63,731 bases of DNA from an uncultured Bacteroidales bacterium (GTDB taxonomy: Bacteria; Bacteroidota; Bacteroidia; Bacteroidales; Paludibacteraceae), in assembly GCA_902784425.1 (NCBI GenBank), contig CACZUS010000006.1, positions 1 to 63,731 on the forward strand. Direction: 5' to 3'. A program made the position numbers and the translations under genes. The notes under the pieces are model-generated. The model saw only the letters and a program-made list of their open reading frames with translations, was not told where the DNA came from and made no database searches. Shown here piece after piece: positions 56,069 to 63,731 of this stretch (its first letter is position 1; the number at the start of each line of letters is the position of its first letter).

Positions 56069-56098
56069 CAAATTTACAATTTTTTTTTGAAAAACAAG
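56069..56098 (-). promoter_or_regulatory. Promoter candidate of sulP
   Basis: On the minus strand CTTG (56095-56098) and TAAATTTG (56069-56076), 18 bases apart, 82 bases before the start. Confidence 0.5.
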
Positions 56099-56234
56099 GT
56101 TTGATAAAAAAATCTTTGCTTTTCCTTCCTTCTCATGGTAGGAGGAACATAATTTAGAGTACGTTATTGCAATGTTTCTTTATTTTTCGTTCGGAAAAAA
56201 TAACTCTTGATTTTTTATATGTAAGAGTAAAAGA

Positions 56235-56265
56235 GAAGCGCCTCACTCGTGTGAATGGGCGCTTC
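56235..56265 (-). terminator. Terminator of the slyD-aroC operon
   Basis: Outer arms GAAGCGCC and GGCGCTTC with an inner TCAC/GTGA stem and a small bulge; on the minus strand a T-rich stretch (TCTTTTACTCTT) follows. It lies about 50 bases after the aroC stop. Confidence 0.72.
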
Positions 56266-56315
56266 CTTTTGTTTGTATTGAAAATTTCACCTAAAACCTA
56301 TGAGACATATAGAAT

Positions 56316-57386
56316 CTAGTGGTTGGTTTTGGATAGCAAATAGGCATCGGCTAGTGTAAGGGCTGCCATTGCTTCGACAATTGGAACTGCACGTGGCAAG
56401 ACGCAAGGATCGTGTCTTCCTCTTGCCTTGAAGGTGACTTCTTCTCCGTTGCGATTGATTGTTTGCTGGTCTTTCAAAAGTGTTGGCACTGCCTTGAAAG
56501 CCACGCGGAAAAAGATGTCTTCTCCATTGGATATACCACCTTGTATACCACCTGAATTGTTGGTCTTGGTGCGAACAACACCATGATCGTTGTAGAAAAC
56601 GTCGTTCAATTCGGAACCTTTCTTTGTGACACCTTCGAATCCACATCCATATTCAAATCCTTTTGCGGCGTTGATGGAGAGCATTGCTTGTGCAAGGAGT
56701 GCATGTAGTTTGCCAAATTGAGGTTCACCTAATCCTACAGGACAGTGTTGGATGACGCAACTGATGATACCTCCAATCGTGTCACCTTCCTCTTTGGTCT
56801 TTTGAATAAGATCTTGCATGGCATCAGCCACTTCAGGATCTGGACATCTGACATCGTTGTTCTCCGTCCCGTTCAAATCTAGTTCATGATAACTTTTTTC
56901 TGTGGCGATTGAACCCACTTGTGATGTGTATGCATGGATTTCCACACCTAATCTACGAAGAATGAGTTTGGCGAACGCACCAGCTGCTACTTGTGCAATG
57001 GTGGTGCGAGCGGAACTTCTCCCTCCGCCAGTGTAATCTCTTATGCCATATTTTGCTTCGTATGTATAGTCTGCATGAGAGGGACGATAGAGATCTTTCA
57101 AATCTGAATAATCAGTTGAGTGTTGATTCTCATTGCGGACGATGAAAGCGATGGGCGTTCCAGTAGACAACCCTTCGAACGTGCCGGATAGAATCTCAAT
57201 TGTGTCACTCTCTTTGCGTGAAGTGGTTAGCTTCGATTGACCAGGACGACGTCGGTTCAATTCTTTCTGAATGAATTCAATGTCGATAGGAATTCCCGCA
57301 GGATACCCGTCGATAACACCACCAATGGCGGGGCCATGAGATTCACCAAAAGTGCTAATCTTTAATATGTTGCCAAATGAATTCAT
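56316..57386 (-). CDS. aroC: Chorismate synthase
   Basis: AroC converts EPSP to chorismate with reduced FMN, the last step of the shikimate pathway. The 356 residues open with [21 protein letters not shown] (signature with catalytic His, split by length here), then [46 protein letters not shown] and [18 protein letters not shown]. It starts 15 bases after the slyD-like stop, so both are one operon. aroE of the same pathway lies about 22 kb away in the window on the same strand. Confidence 0.96.
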   Translation of the reverse strand: MNSFGNILKISTFGESHGPAIGGVIDGYPAGIPIDIEFIQKELNRRRPGQSKLTTSRKESDTIEILSGTFEGLSTGTPIAFIVRNENQHSTDYSDLKDLYRPSHADYTYEAKYGIRDYTGGGRSSARTTIAQVAAGAFAKLILRRLGVEIHAYTSQVGSIATEKSYHELDLNGTENNDVRCPDPEVADAMQDLIQKTKEEGDTIGGIISCVIQHCPVGLGEPQFGKLHALLAQAMLSINAAKGFEYGCGFEGVTKKGSELNDVFYNDHGVVRTKTNNSGGIQGGISNGEDIFFRVAFKAVPTLLKDQQTINRNGEEVTFKARGRHDPCVLPRAVPIVEAMAALTLADAYLLSKTNH

Positions 57387-57401
57387 AGTTCATAGTTCTG
57401 A

Positions 57402-57989
57402 TTAAATATTGCAATTGCCGCAACTGTCACCACAGCCGTCACCACAACCGCTGCCGCAGTCGCCACCGCAACTTCCGCCACCGCAGCCACCACATTTGTG
57501 TGGATTCATAGCCACTGCAATTTCCTCTTCTGTAGCATCTCTTACTTCGATGACCGATCCTCTGAAGTTAAGGTCTTCACCTGCAAGTGGATGATTGAAG
57601 TCCATCTTAACCTTATCTTTACCTACCTTCAGAACGATACCGTTCATTCTGTTTCCCTCAACATCCATCATTGGAACGATGTTACCTTCTTTTATATATT
57701 CAGCGTCAAATTTGCCATCAACGAAAAATATAGATTTGTCCAATTCAACAACTCTTCCATCTTCATACTCTCCGTAAGCATCGTTTTTGTCGATGGTAAA
57801 ATCAAATGTGTCACCTTTTTTTAGTCCGCGAAGATTCTCTTCGAACTTTTCCAACATCATGCCCAATCCACATGTAAATTTTAGAGGCTCAGAAGCTGGA
57901 GCTTGTTCCCATAACTCAAGTTTTCCTTCTTCGTCTCTAATGAAGAGATCGTAAGAAACGGCTACAAATTTTTTATCTTCAATGATCAT
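57402..57989 (-). CDS. slyD: SlyD-like FKBP-type peptidyl-prolyl isomerase with Cys/Gly-rich tail
   Basis: A 195-residue protein. Residues about 1-155 are the FKBP fold with the inserted chaperone flap (LKFTCGLGMMLEKFEENLRG, MDFNHPLAGEDLNF). The last 35 residues, from HKCGG on, are a Gly-rich tail with eight Cys at short regular spacing plus one His, as in SlyD proteins that bind nickel or other metals. It catalyses prolyl isomerisation and may buffer or deliver metal. It leads the operon with aroC. The -7 box TATCTTTG on the minus strand is at 58019-58026. Confidence 0.9.
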   Translation of the reverse strand: MIIEDKKFVAVSYDLFIRDEEGKLELWEQAPASEPLKFTCGLGMMLEKFEENLRGLKKGDTFDFTIDKNDAYGEYEDGRVVELDKSIFFVDGKFDAEYIKEGNIVPMMDVEGNRMNGIVLKVGKDKVKMDFNHPLAGEDLNFRGSVIEVRDATEEEIAVAMNPHKCGGCGGGSCGGDCGSGCGDGCGDSCGNCNI

Positions 57990-58018
57990 ATTCTAACTAT
58001 TAGATTTGTAATTCTTTG

Positions 58019-58048
58019 CAAAGATAGTAATATTTGGCGGATTTCAAT
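58019..58048 (-). promoter_or_regulatory. Promoter of slyD-aroC
   Basis: On the minus strand ATTG (58045-58048) and TATCTTTG (58019-58026), 18 bases apart, 30 bases before the slyD start. Confidence 0.5.
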
Positions 58049-58164
58049 TTATTTTGTGCATTTTCCATGTCTCTGTGTGATGAAGACGAATTTGCATTCT
58101 GATAGATTCCTGTCCGTAATCTCTTTTCCATTGTAAATAAGTTTTTTCTGTAAAAAAATAATCG

Positions 58165-58172
58165 TATTTTTG
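58165..58172 (+). promoter_or_regulatory. Likely -7 box for the polysaccharide lyase pair
   Basis: TATTTTTG, 45 bases before the first lyase ATG; a T-rich tract upstream but no clear TTTG. Confidence 0.4.
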
Positions 58173-58216
58173 TCGATGATAATAGAAACCATAAAGAAAA
58201 CGTAAAACTAAATTTC

Positions 58217-60694
58217 ATGAAAAACATTGTTACAACATTCTTAATAAGCGTTGCTTGTATGTCACTTTGTGTGATGGATTGCCTTGCAGAAGGGAAATCA
58301 CGTGCACTATGGGCTTCAAAAACATCGAATGGTGTTTTTGTGAGTTGGCGTATGCGCGCTACGGATGCTCCTAAAACCACTACTTATAAATTGTATGCAG
58401 ATGGTAGGTTGGTCAGTGAGATGAAGGATAAAACGAACGTCACATTGTCTTCGCAGTATCAAAACTCCACCTTCTCGCTGGAAGTGTATGATAATCTTGG
58501 AAATAAGATTGATGAGCAGACGGGTGTGAAAAGTACCGAGTATGATTATTATCCTATCCAATTGAATCATCCGGGTGAGTATACCTTGAAGGGGGAACGC
58601 CTTGCCTATTTCCCTTACGACTGCTCTGCCTATGATATGGATGGCGATGGCGAACAAGAGATCATCATGACATGGGCAGCTGGAATCGGCGCGACTTGTA
58701 CGCCGACAGCTCCTCCGATTATTGATTGCATAAAATTGGATGGAACACTCATGTGGCGAATCAACTTGGGACCTAATGTGCTAGGTGGTTGCCGTTTCTC
58801 CTTTTTGTGTTATGACTTCGATGAGGATGGCTATGGAGAGCTAATTGTGAAAACGGCTCAGGGCTCGAAAGATGCAACGGGCAACTATCTCTCAACGGGT
58901 GCGGCTCGTGGCGCTAATCATAACCAATCATCTATCAACAGCTCTGGTGTGATTACAGATGGTGGTAAGGAGTGGATCACTTGCTTCGACGGACGAACTG
59001 GAAAAGAATTGGCTACGATTGATTATTGGCCTTATTTTAATATTCAAAGGGAGTGGAGTACGGAGCCTGGTAAGACAGATGGAAACACGTATGGTCATAG
59101 AGGAAACTGGTTCAAATCATGTGTGGCAGTCTTGAATGTGAATGGCGTGGCTAAACCTTGTTTCGTTACGACTCGTGGCATCTACGGTTACTCGTATGCC
59201 GCAGCTTATTCGTGGGATGGAAATTCTTTGACAAATTTATGGAGGAATGCATCAGAACGCAACGACAGTAAATCTATCTTTGGCGCTGGTGCTCATAGTA
59301 TCACTTGTGGAGATGTCGACAATGATGGCTTTGATGAGGTAATCGTGGGAGCAGCTTGCTTGGATGATGATGGCTCTGTGTTGTGGAATACTGGATTCGG
59401 ACACGGGGATGCTACCCATTTGGGCGAGTTTAGTCCGTATAACGAAGGCTTGGAATATTTTATGATTACAGAAGAAACTGATGAGCGTGTCGTAAAATAC
59501 AATTGCGCTTTGTTGGATGCAAAGACGGGTAAAGTCTTGGCAGGACGACCTCAGACGGGTGGTGATACAGGTCGTGGTATGATACTTGATTGTGATAGCA
59601 GGTATGATGGCGCTGAATATTTTGATTGGAGCGATGAACTGATGTACTCATGTAAGGATGAGCCTATCTCTGCTTGGCATGTGGGTTCCACAACAAGTAG
59701 TTCTATTAATTTCCGCATCTTCTTTGATGGCGATCTGTATGAAGAGTATACTGATCGTGGTCATGTGGATAAATGGAATAGTCAAAGTAAAACATGGGAA
59801 CGTGTCTACACGTATGGATATAACATCATTATTGATGGAACAAAGATTCCATGGGGTGCCAATACAAACAATGATACAAAGTATAATTGCTGCTTGCAGG
59901 CTGATATCATAGGAGACTGGCGTGAGGAGTCGTTGTTCTGGACATCAGTGAATGGCAAATATTATATGACCATCTATCCAACCACTATTCCGAGCGATTA
60001 TAAACTGCCTTGGCTTCGTGATGATCACGTATATGATTTGGCAATAGCTTGGCAGAATTGTGGATATAATCAACCTCCTCATTTGGGATATAGCCCTGTA
60101 GAATACTACAAAAAATTAAATGAACCTACACAACCTGCAGTGTTGACGAAACATGGTGCTGGTTCAAGTTCCCAAAGCGTGAAAAAAGGTGAAGCAATTG
60201 AGGAGTTTTCTTATTCATGGGAGAATGCGGCAGGTGTGATGGTGACTGGACTTCCAAATGGTATCTATTATACGATCAACAAAGAGGCTAAGACTATTTC
60301 ATTCTCAGGAATTGCGGATGATGAAGTGGGTGAGTATGAATACAAAGTGATAACGATGGGTAGTGATGAGAACGATGAGAAGAGTGGAGTCTTCACTATC
60401 GTGTCAGATTCAAGTGTGTCTGTGACTCTAGTGAATTCTGACATTGAGAAACTCGAGGTTTCTCCTAATCCAATCAATGACATGGCATCGGTCTCTTTTG
60501 TATCGGCTTCTAACCAAACAATCAGATGGAGAGTGTGCACTATCTCTGGAACAATCTGTTTAACTGGAGAGAAATGTGTGGAAAAAGGTGCGGCGCATTT
60601 TGCTATCGATGGCAGTTCCCTTTCCGCGGGCGTTTACTTCATTATGATTGAAGGTGCAGAAGGTTCTGCTACGGCGAAGATAATTGTTAGATAG
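58217..60694 (+). CDS. Secreted rhamnogalacturonan lyase (PL11-like) with T9SS sorting domain
   Basis: An 825-residue exported enzyme with signal peptide to about residue 24. A fibronectin-like start (RALWASKTSNGVFVSWRM) leads into an eight-bladed propeller with repeated Asp-rich calcium loops (YDMDGDGEQE, YDFDEDGYGE, GDVDNDGFDE), LGPNVLGGCRFS, TYGHRGNWFKS and the IIGDWREESLFWTS block, all typical of family PL11, which cuts the pectin backbone rhamnogalacturonan I. Residues about 635-730 are an Ig-like spacer. The last 80 residues (EKLEVSPNPINDMASVSF to the end ATAKIIVR) are a type A T9SS C-terminal domain. The next lyase gene starts 19 bases after its stop. Confidence 0.9.
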   Translation: MKNIVTTFLISVACMSLCVMDCLAEGKSRALWASKTSNGVFVSWRMRATDAPKTTTYKLYADGRLVSEMKDKTNVTLSSQYQNSTFSLEVYDNLGNKIDEQTGVKSTEYDYYPIQLNHPGEYTLKGERLAYFPYDCSAYDMDGDGEQEIIMTWAAGIGATCTPTAPPIIDCIKLDGTLMWRINLGPNVLGGCRFSFLCYDFDEDGYGELIVKTAQGSKDATGNYLSTGAARGANHNQSSINSSGVITDGGKEWITCFDGRTGKELATIDYWPYFNIQREWSTEPGKTDGNTYGHRGNWFKSCVAVLNVNGVAKPCFVTTRGIYGYSYAAAYSWDGNSLTNLWRNASERNDSKSIFGAGAHSITCGDVDNDGFDEVIVGAACLDDDGSVLWNTGFGHGDATHLGEFSPYNEGLEYFMITEETDERVVKYNCALLDAKTGKVLAGRPQTGGDTGRGMILDCDSRYDGAEYFDWSDELMYSCKDEPISAWHVGSTTSSSINFRIFFDGDLYEEYTDRGHVDKWNSQSKTWERVYTYGYNIIIDGTKIPWGANTNNDTKYNCCLQADIIGDWREESLFWTSVNGKYYMTIYPTTIPSDYKLPWLRDDHVYDLAIAWQNCGYNQPPHLGYSPVEYYKKLNEPTQPAVLTKHGAGSSSQSVKKGEAIEEFSYSWENAAGVMVTGLPNGIYYTINKEAKTISFSGIADDEVGEYEYKVITMGSDENDEKSGVFTIVSDSSVSVTLVNSDIEKLEVSPNPINDMASVSFVSASNQTIRWRVCTISGTICLTGEKCVEKGAAHFAIDGSSLSAGVYFIMIEGAEGSATAKIIVR

Positions 60695-60713
60695 TACAAG
60701 TGAGTTCTATAGA

Positions 60714-62906
60714 ATGAAGAGAATAATCATAATGTTATATTTGTCAGTGCTGTCCATCGCTTCGTGGGCGGCACTGATTTCTTCCACCAATTTTGAAGAT
60801 TTCAAAAGTGGTTCTTCTCTTTCTCGTGAAGAATTGCAAAAGAGGGGATTTCAAACGGGGACGTGGGACAATTCGTTGGCGACAAGGACGCTTTTGGATA
60901 CGTGTCAGTCGGCGTCTGGTCGACAGTCGGTTCGAATCACCTATCCGAAAAATGGCTATGGACCATCGGAAACAGGTTGTCAGGTGCAGCTAAAGTTCGA
61001 GAAGCGGGATGAAGCCTATGCCTCTTATTGTTTGAGATTCTCTGAAAATTTCTCATGGGGAACAACTAGTTATGGAGGAAAACTGCCAGGTTTGTCGGGT
61101 GGCGATAATTGTTCGGGTGGCGATGCGTGCGACGGTACGAATGGCTTTTCTGCACGTCTGATGTGGAGAGCAGGAGGTAAGGCTGTGTTGTATCTCTATC
61201 ACATGGATAAACCAGATAAATTTGGTGAAGATTTTGAATTGATCTATCCAGATGGACGACAAGTCGTTTTTGAACGAGGTAAGTGGTATCATGTAGCAGA
61301 ACGTGTGAAGATGAACAAGGATGGTTCTACCTATGACGGAGAGATGGAGATTTGGATAAATGGTCAACACGTATTGCTTGTGCAGGGATTGCGTTTCACC
61401 TCGAATGGAGACAAAGTGGATGATCTCTATATTTCAACATTTCATGGGGGTGATGATGAGACGTGGTGTCCGACGGAAACATGTTACACATGGTTGGATG
61501 ACATTCGTATAGGAACCTCTTATGAGGATGTTTCGTATCAAACTTGTCGGAAACCAGAGGTCGGGAAAAATCAATCCCTTTGTACGGGAGCCAAATCATA
61601 TACGTTTACATCAGATTTAAGTGATGACAAAAGAGAATACCTATGGCTGCGAAATGGCGAGATCTTTGCTCGGGAACCAATCGTTCAGGTGTGGCAAGAG
61701 GGTAGTTATGTGTTGATTACGGATAGCGCATGGTGTAGTGCCCGCGACACGGTTCATTTGTATGCCTCTCTTCATCCAGCATTGGGAGGGGATAAGCATT
61801 TGTGTGCCACCTCTTTCCTGTTGTTAGACACGCAATTGCCAGATGAGTCAGAATATCAGTATGAATGGGAAAAAGATGGTGTTCGGTTGGATGACAAGGG
61901 TTCTACGTTGAAGGTCTGTGAAGGAGGCACGTATACAGTGAAGGTGTCTACTGCCAATTGTGATGAGGTGATAGATCGGGTGACGGTCACCTCGGGTTTG
62001 CTGCCAGTTCGTGTGACGGAACTGCCAGGAGGAACAGAAGCAAATTTGCAGGTGTCGGGCGAAAGCCAATATGAGTGGTATGCAGATGAACAACTGACGG
62101 AATCGTTGGCTACAGGTGCAACGTACACAGCACAGATGACAACCATACCATCCTATGTATATGTGAAGGACGCTGGTTCGTATAATGGATTGGTGGGGAA
62201 GAAGAGACTGACTTCAAATGTGTGGACGCGTAGCGACTTCTCTGAATCCTTGCTGTTTACAGTGAAGAAAGCATTGACGATCGACTCTCTATCAATCTAT
62301 CCCAAGTCAGAATTAGATGCAGTGATACGGATCTTAGATGATCAGTCGGGTGAAGTGGTTGCAATAAAGAAGTATGAAAATTTATCTCCAGGAGAGAATC
62401 GTCTGGCGCTATCTGCCACCCTGTCGCCAGGGAAATATAGGATGGACGCCTTAGGAACGACAGCACCTTTGTATCATTCCCATACAGATGAAGATATTCA
62501 ATATCCGTATGAGTTAGAAGACATTGTTTCTATTGATGGAACCTCACCAGCATGGCTTGCGAACAAACCATGGTATCTCTATTTCTACAATTGGAGAATT
62601 TCGGTGGGAAATACGTGCGCGGCTACTCCTGTTTCTTTGAAAAAACAGACTGTTTCTGCCGTTTCTCTTGTACAAAAAAGCAAGATTGAGGTTTATCCTA
62701 AATTTACGGATGGAGACTTGCATATTGATGGATTGACGGGTAAGTCGAGGATAACAATATTCAATTGTAGTGGAAGGAAGAAATTGTATAGGAACATGAA
62801 ACAAGAAAATGCCTATTTTAATGTGATGGAATGGAATTCGGGGGCATATGTGATACAGGTGGAAGATGAATCAGGAGTCTATTCTTTCCATTTTATTAAG
62901 TTCTGA
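60714..62906 (+). CDS. Secreted polysaccharide lyase-like protein (PL14-type fold) with C-terminal sorting-like domain
   Basis: A 730-residue exported protein; the ATG at 60714 opens the signal peptide (to about SWA). Residues about 20-280 form a jelly-roll domain with GYGPSETGCQVQLKFEK, SYCLRFSENFSWG, GGKLPGLSGG, ARLMWRAGGKAVLYLYHMD and YTWLDDIRIG, similar to what I recall of PL14-like lyases. Two Ig/PKD-like modules with paired Cys follow (about 285-440), then two more beta domains, then a C-terminal stretch from SKIEVYPKFTDGDLHIDG that fits a T9SS sorting domain, though it ends in FHFIKF. The exact substrate is unknown. Confidence 0.75.
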   Translation: MKRIIIMLYLSVLSIASWAALISSTNFEDFKSGSSLSREELQKRGFQTGTWDNSLATRTLLDTCQSASGRQSVRITYPKNGYGPSETGCQVQLKFEKRDEAYASYCLRFSENFSWGTTSYGGKLPGLSGGDNCSGGDACDGTNGFSARLMWRAGGKAVLYLYHMDKPDKFGEDFELIYPDGRQVVFERGKWYHVAERVKMNKDGSTYDGEMEIWINGQHVLLVQGLRFTSNGDKVDDLYISTFHGGDDETWCPTETCYTWLDDIRIGTSYEDVSYQTCRKPEVGKNQSLCTGAKSYTFTSDLSDDKREYLWLRNGEIFAREPIVQVWQEGSYVLITDSAWCSARDTVHLYASLHPALGGDKHLCATSFLLLDTQLPDESEYQYEWEKDGVRLDDKGSTLKVCEGGTYTVKVSTANCDEVIDRVTVTSGLLPVRVTELPGGTEANLQVSGESQYEWYADEQLTESLATGATYTAQMTTIPSYVYVKDAGSYNGLVGKKRLTSNVWTRSDFSESLLFTVKKALTIDSLSIYPKSELDAVIRILDDQSGEVVAIKKYENLSPGENRLALSATLSPGKYRMDALGTTAPLYHSHTDEDIQYPYELEDIVSIDGTSPAWLANKPWYLYFYNWRISVGNTCAATPVSLKKQTVSAVSLVQKSKIEVYPKFTDGDLHIDGLTGKSRITIFNCSGRKKLYRNMKQENAYFNVMEWNSGAYVIQVEDESGVYSFHFIKF

Positions 62907-63072
62907 AAAAAAACAAGAAGAAAGGAGAGAGACAGAATGGGAAAAGGGGCAGAGTTGATGAAAAATTAAGATTTTTTTACTAATAAACTCATTATGTGCT
63001 AATAATTGTTTATCTTAGCAGTCGAATTTGTAAAACGTGAGATTATATTAGATAATTTATAAATTACAAAAT

Positions 63073-63731
63073 ATGAATGAACCAAAGACAAAGGGTGCGT
63101 GGAAAATAAAAACGCTCCTTTCTATTGCAGGAAAATTGCAATGGATGAAATTGGATAAAGCAGCTAAAGATTGTAAGAAAGCGCAAGAAAAGACATTACG
63201 TCAGATTTTGGATTATGCAAAGGATTCCGTATATGGAAAGGAGCATAATTTCGCAAAAATATTAGAAGCTCAAACACCAGAGGAGTTGTTTAAGAGATAT
63301 CAAGAGAATGTTAAACCTAACGACTACGAAGATTTTCGTCCGTATGTAGAGCGTCACAAACAAGGAGAGCCAAATGTGCTTTTTCCTGGAAAGCCTAAGA
63401 TGTACGCTACAACATCAGGTACGACAAGTGAACCTAAGTGGATTCCTATCACAGAAGAATATTATTCCAATATTTATAGCAAGATGACCAAGGTATGGTT
63501 GTATTCTTTTATTAAGAATAGACCTAAAACATTCGAAGGTCAGATTGTTTCTATTGTAGGAAAGGCAATCGAAGGAGCTGCTCCGGATGGAACTGTATAT
63601 GGATCTGTTTCTGGTGTGACACAACGTGATTGCCCTGAGTTCATCAAAGTAGCATATACTGCACCTGCTGATGTCTTTACGATTTCAGATTATAAAGCTC
63701 GTTATTATTGCATCATGCGTTTGGGTATTGA
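63073..63731 (+). CDS. GH3 family acyl-adenylating protein, 5' part (runs off the window)
   Basis: The frame opens at ATG 63073 and has no stop before the window end, giving 219 codons. It reads as the N-terminal part of a GH3 auxin-responsive-promoter family protein: LRQILDYAKDSVYGKEHNF, the YEDFRPYVER stretch and the nucleotide-binding loop MYATTSGTTSEPKWIPIT. In plants GH3 proteins join amino acids to jasmonate or auxin; bacterial members are common in Bacteroidetes and their substrate is unknown. A one-mismatch -7 box (TATCTTAG, 63011-63018) lies 55 bases upstream. Confidence 0.88.
   Translation, partial: MNEPKTKGAWKIKTLLSIAGKLQWMKLDKAAKDCKKAQEKTLRQILDYAKDSVYGKEHNFAKILEAQTPEELFKRYQENVKPNDYEDFRPYVERHKQGEPNVLFPGKPKMYATTSGTTSEPKWIPITEEYYSNIYSKMTKVWLYSFIKNRPKTFEGQIVSIVGKAIEGAAPDGTVYGSVSGVTQRDCPEFIKVAYTAPADVFTISDYKARYYCIMRLGI

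Larger units (their letters stand above)
55988..56315. other. Intergenic region sulP / aroC
   Basis: 328 AT-rich bases with the sulP promoter candidate and the aroC terminator, and nothing else that I can recognise. Confidence 0.6.

Noticed and set aside
56287-56646. Minus-strand frame of 119 codons at the aroC end
   Set aside because: It overlaps aroC in another frame and is rich in Arg and Cys, as expected of a shadow frame.
57409-57594. Plus-strand frame rich in Pro and Gln
   Set aside because: It is the mirror of the Cys/Gly-rich tail of the slyD-like gene on the other strand and has no start signals.
1-63731. CRISPR array, tRNA, rRNA or insertion sequence
   Set aside because: No regular short repeats with spacers, no tRNA-like folds with T-loop sequence and no transposase-like frame were seen.

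Overview
The window reads as chromosomal DNA of a Bacteroidales bacterium, by inference host- or gut-associated. Reasons: SecD and SecF are fused; there is a TamL-type (lipoprotein) TamA homologue, a long Bacteroidetes-type IspG, FabK as enoyl reductase and a PorE-like OmpA protein. Two secreted polysaccharide lyases end in type IX secretion (T9SS) sorting domains, and a TAnnTTTG-type -7 promoter box stands in front of most transcription units. A family-level name cannot be given safely; T9SS argues against Bacteroides itself. I see no rRNA, tRNA, CRISPR array, insertion sequence or prophage.

Layout. 1-4.9 kb: 3' part of an ABC-F ATPase, a DUF4380 protein and a broken uvrA. 5-10.3 kb: thiD (minus), clpB, nhaD. 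10.4-13.4 kb: two tandem secreted serpins with different reactive loops. 13.4-20.1 kb: an Ig-like lipoprotein with a WbqC protein, then a PlsC-like acyltransferase, radC, a NodB-like deacetylase relative and a glucosaminidase. 20.2-24.7 kb: glmM (minus), tamL, a small secreted orphan (minus). 25.2-29 kb: nfnAB and a BspA-like leucine-rich lipoprotein. 29.1-33.7 kb: dnaB (minus) and a B12-dependent ribonucleotide reductase with an altered catalytic motif, separated by about 490 bases that hold two 33-base direct repeats. 33.9-36.7 kb (minus): TPR protein, lipoprotein, aroE. 36.9-42.2 kb: SUMF1-domain and WG-repeat proteins, then rel/spoT. 42.2-47.5 kb: a PorE-like protein (minus) and secDF. 47.7-49.8 kb: a flavodoxin remnant and ispG. 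49.9-54.1 kb: a membrane-anchored LytTR regulator (minus) divergent from fabH-fabK-fabF. 54.3-58 kb (minus): a SulP transporter, aroC and a slyD-like gene. 58.2-62.9 kb: two T9SS-tagged polysaccharide lyases. The window ends inside a GH3-family gene.

How the genes fit together: most are housekeeping (fatty acid, aromatic amino acid, isoprenoid and cell-wall precursor synthesis, stress response, export). Overlaid is an envelope and secretion theme: SecDF, TamL, PorE-like, T9SS cargo, serpins, lipoproteins and an LRR protein. The observations most worth a second look are the S-P-C-G-G active-site motif and upstream repeats of nrdJ, the approximately 11-base deletion that splits uvrA, the serpin pair with divergent loops, an 18-base perfect inverted repeat lying over a promoter at 13.4 kb, and a palindrome in front of clpB. 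I did not find a clear multi-gene system of an unknown type.
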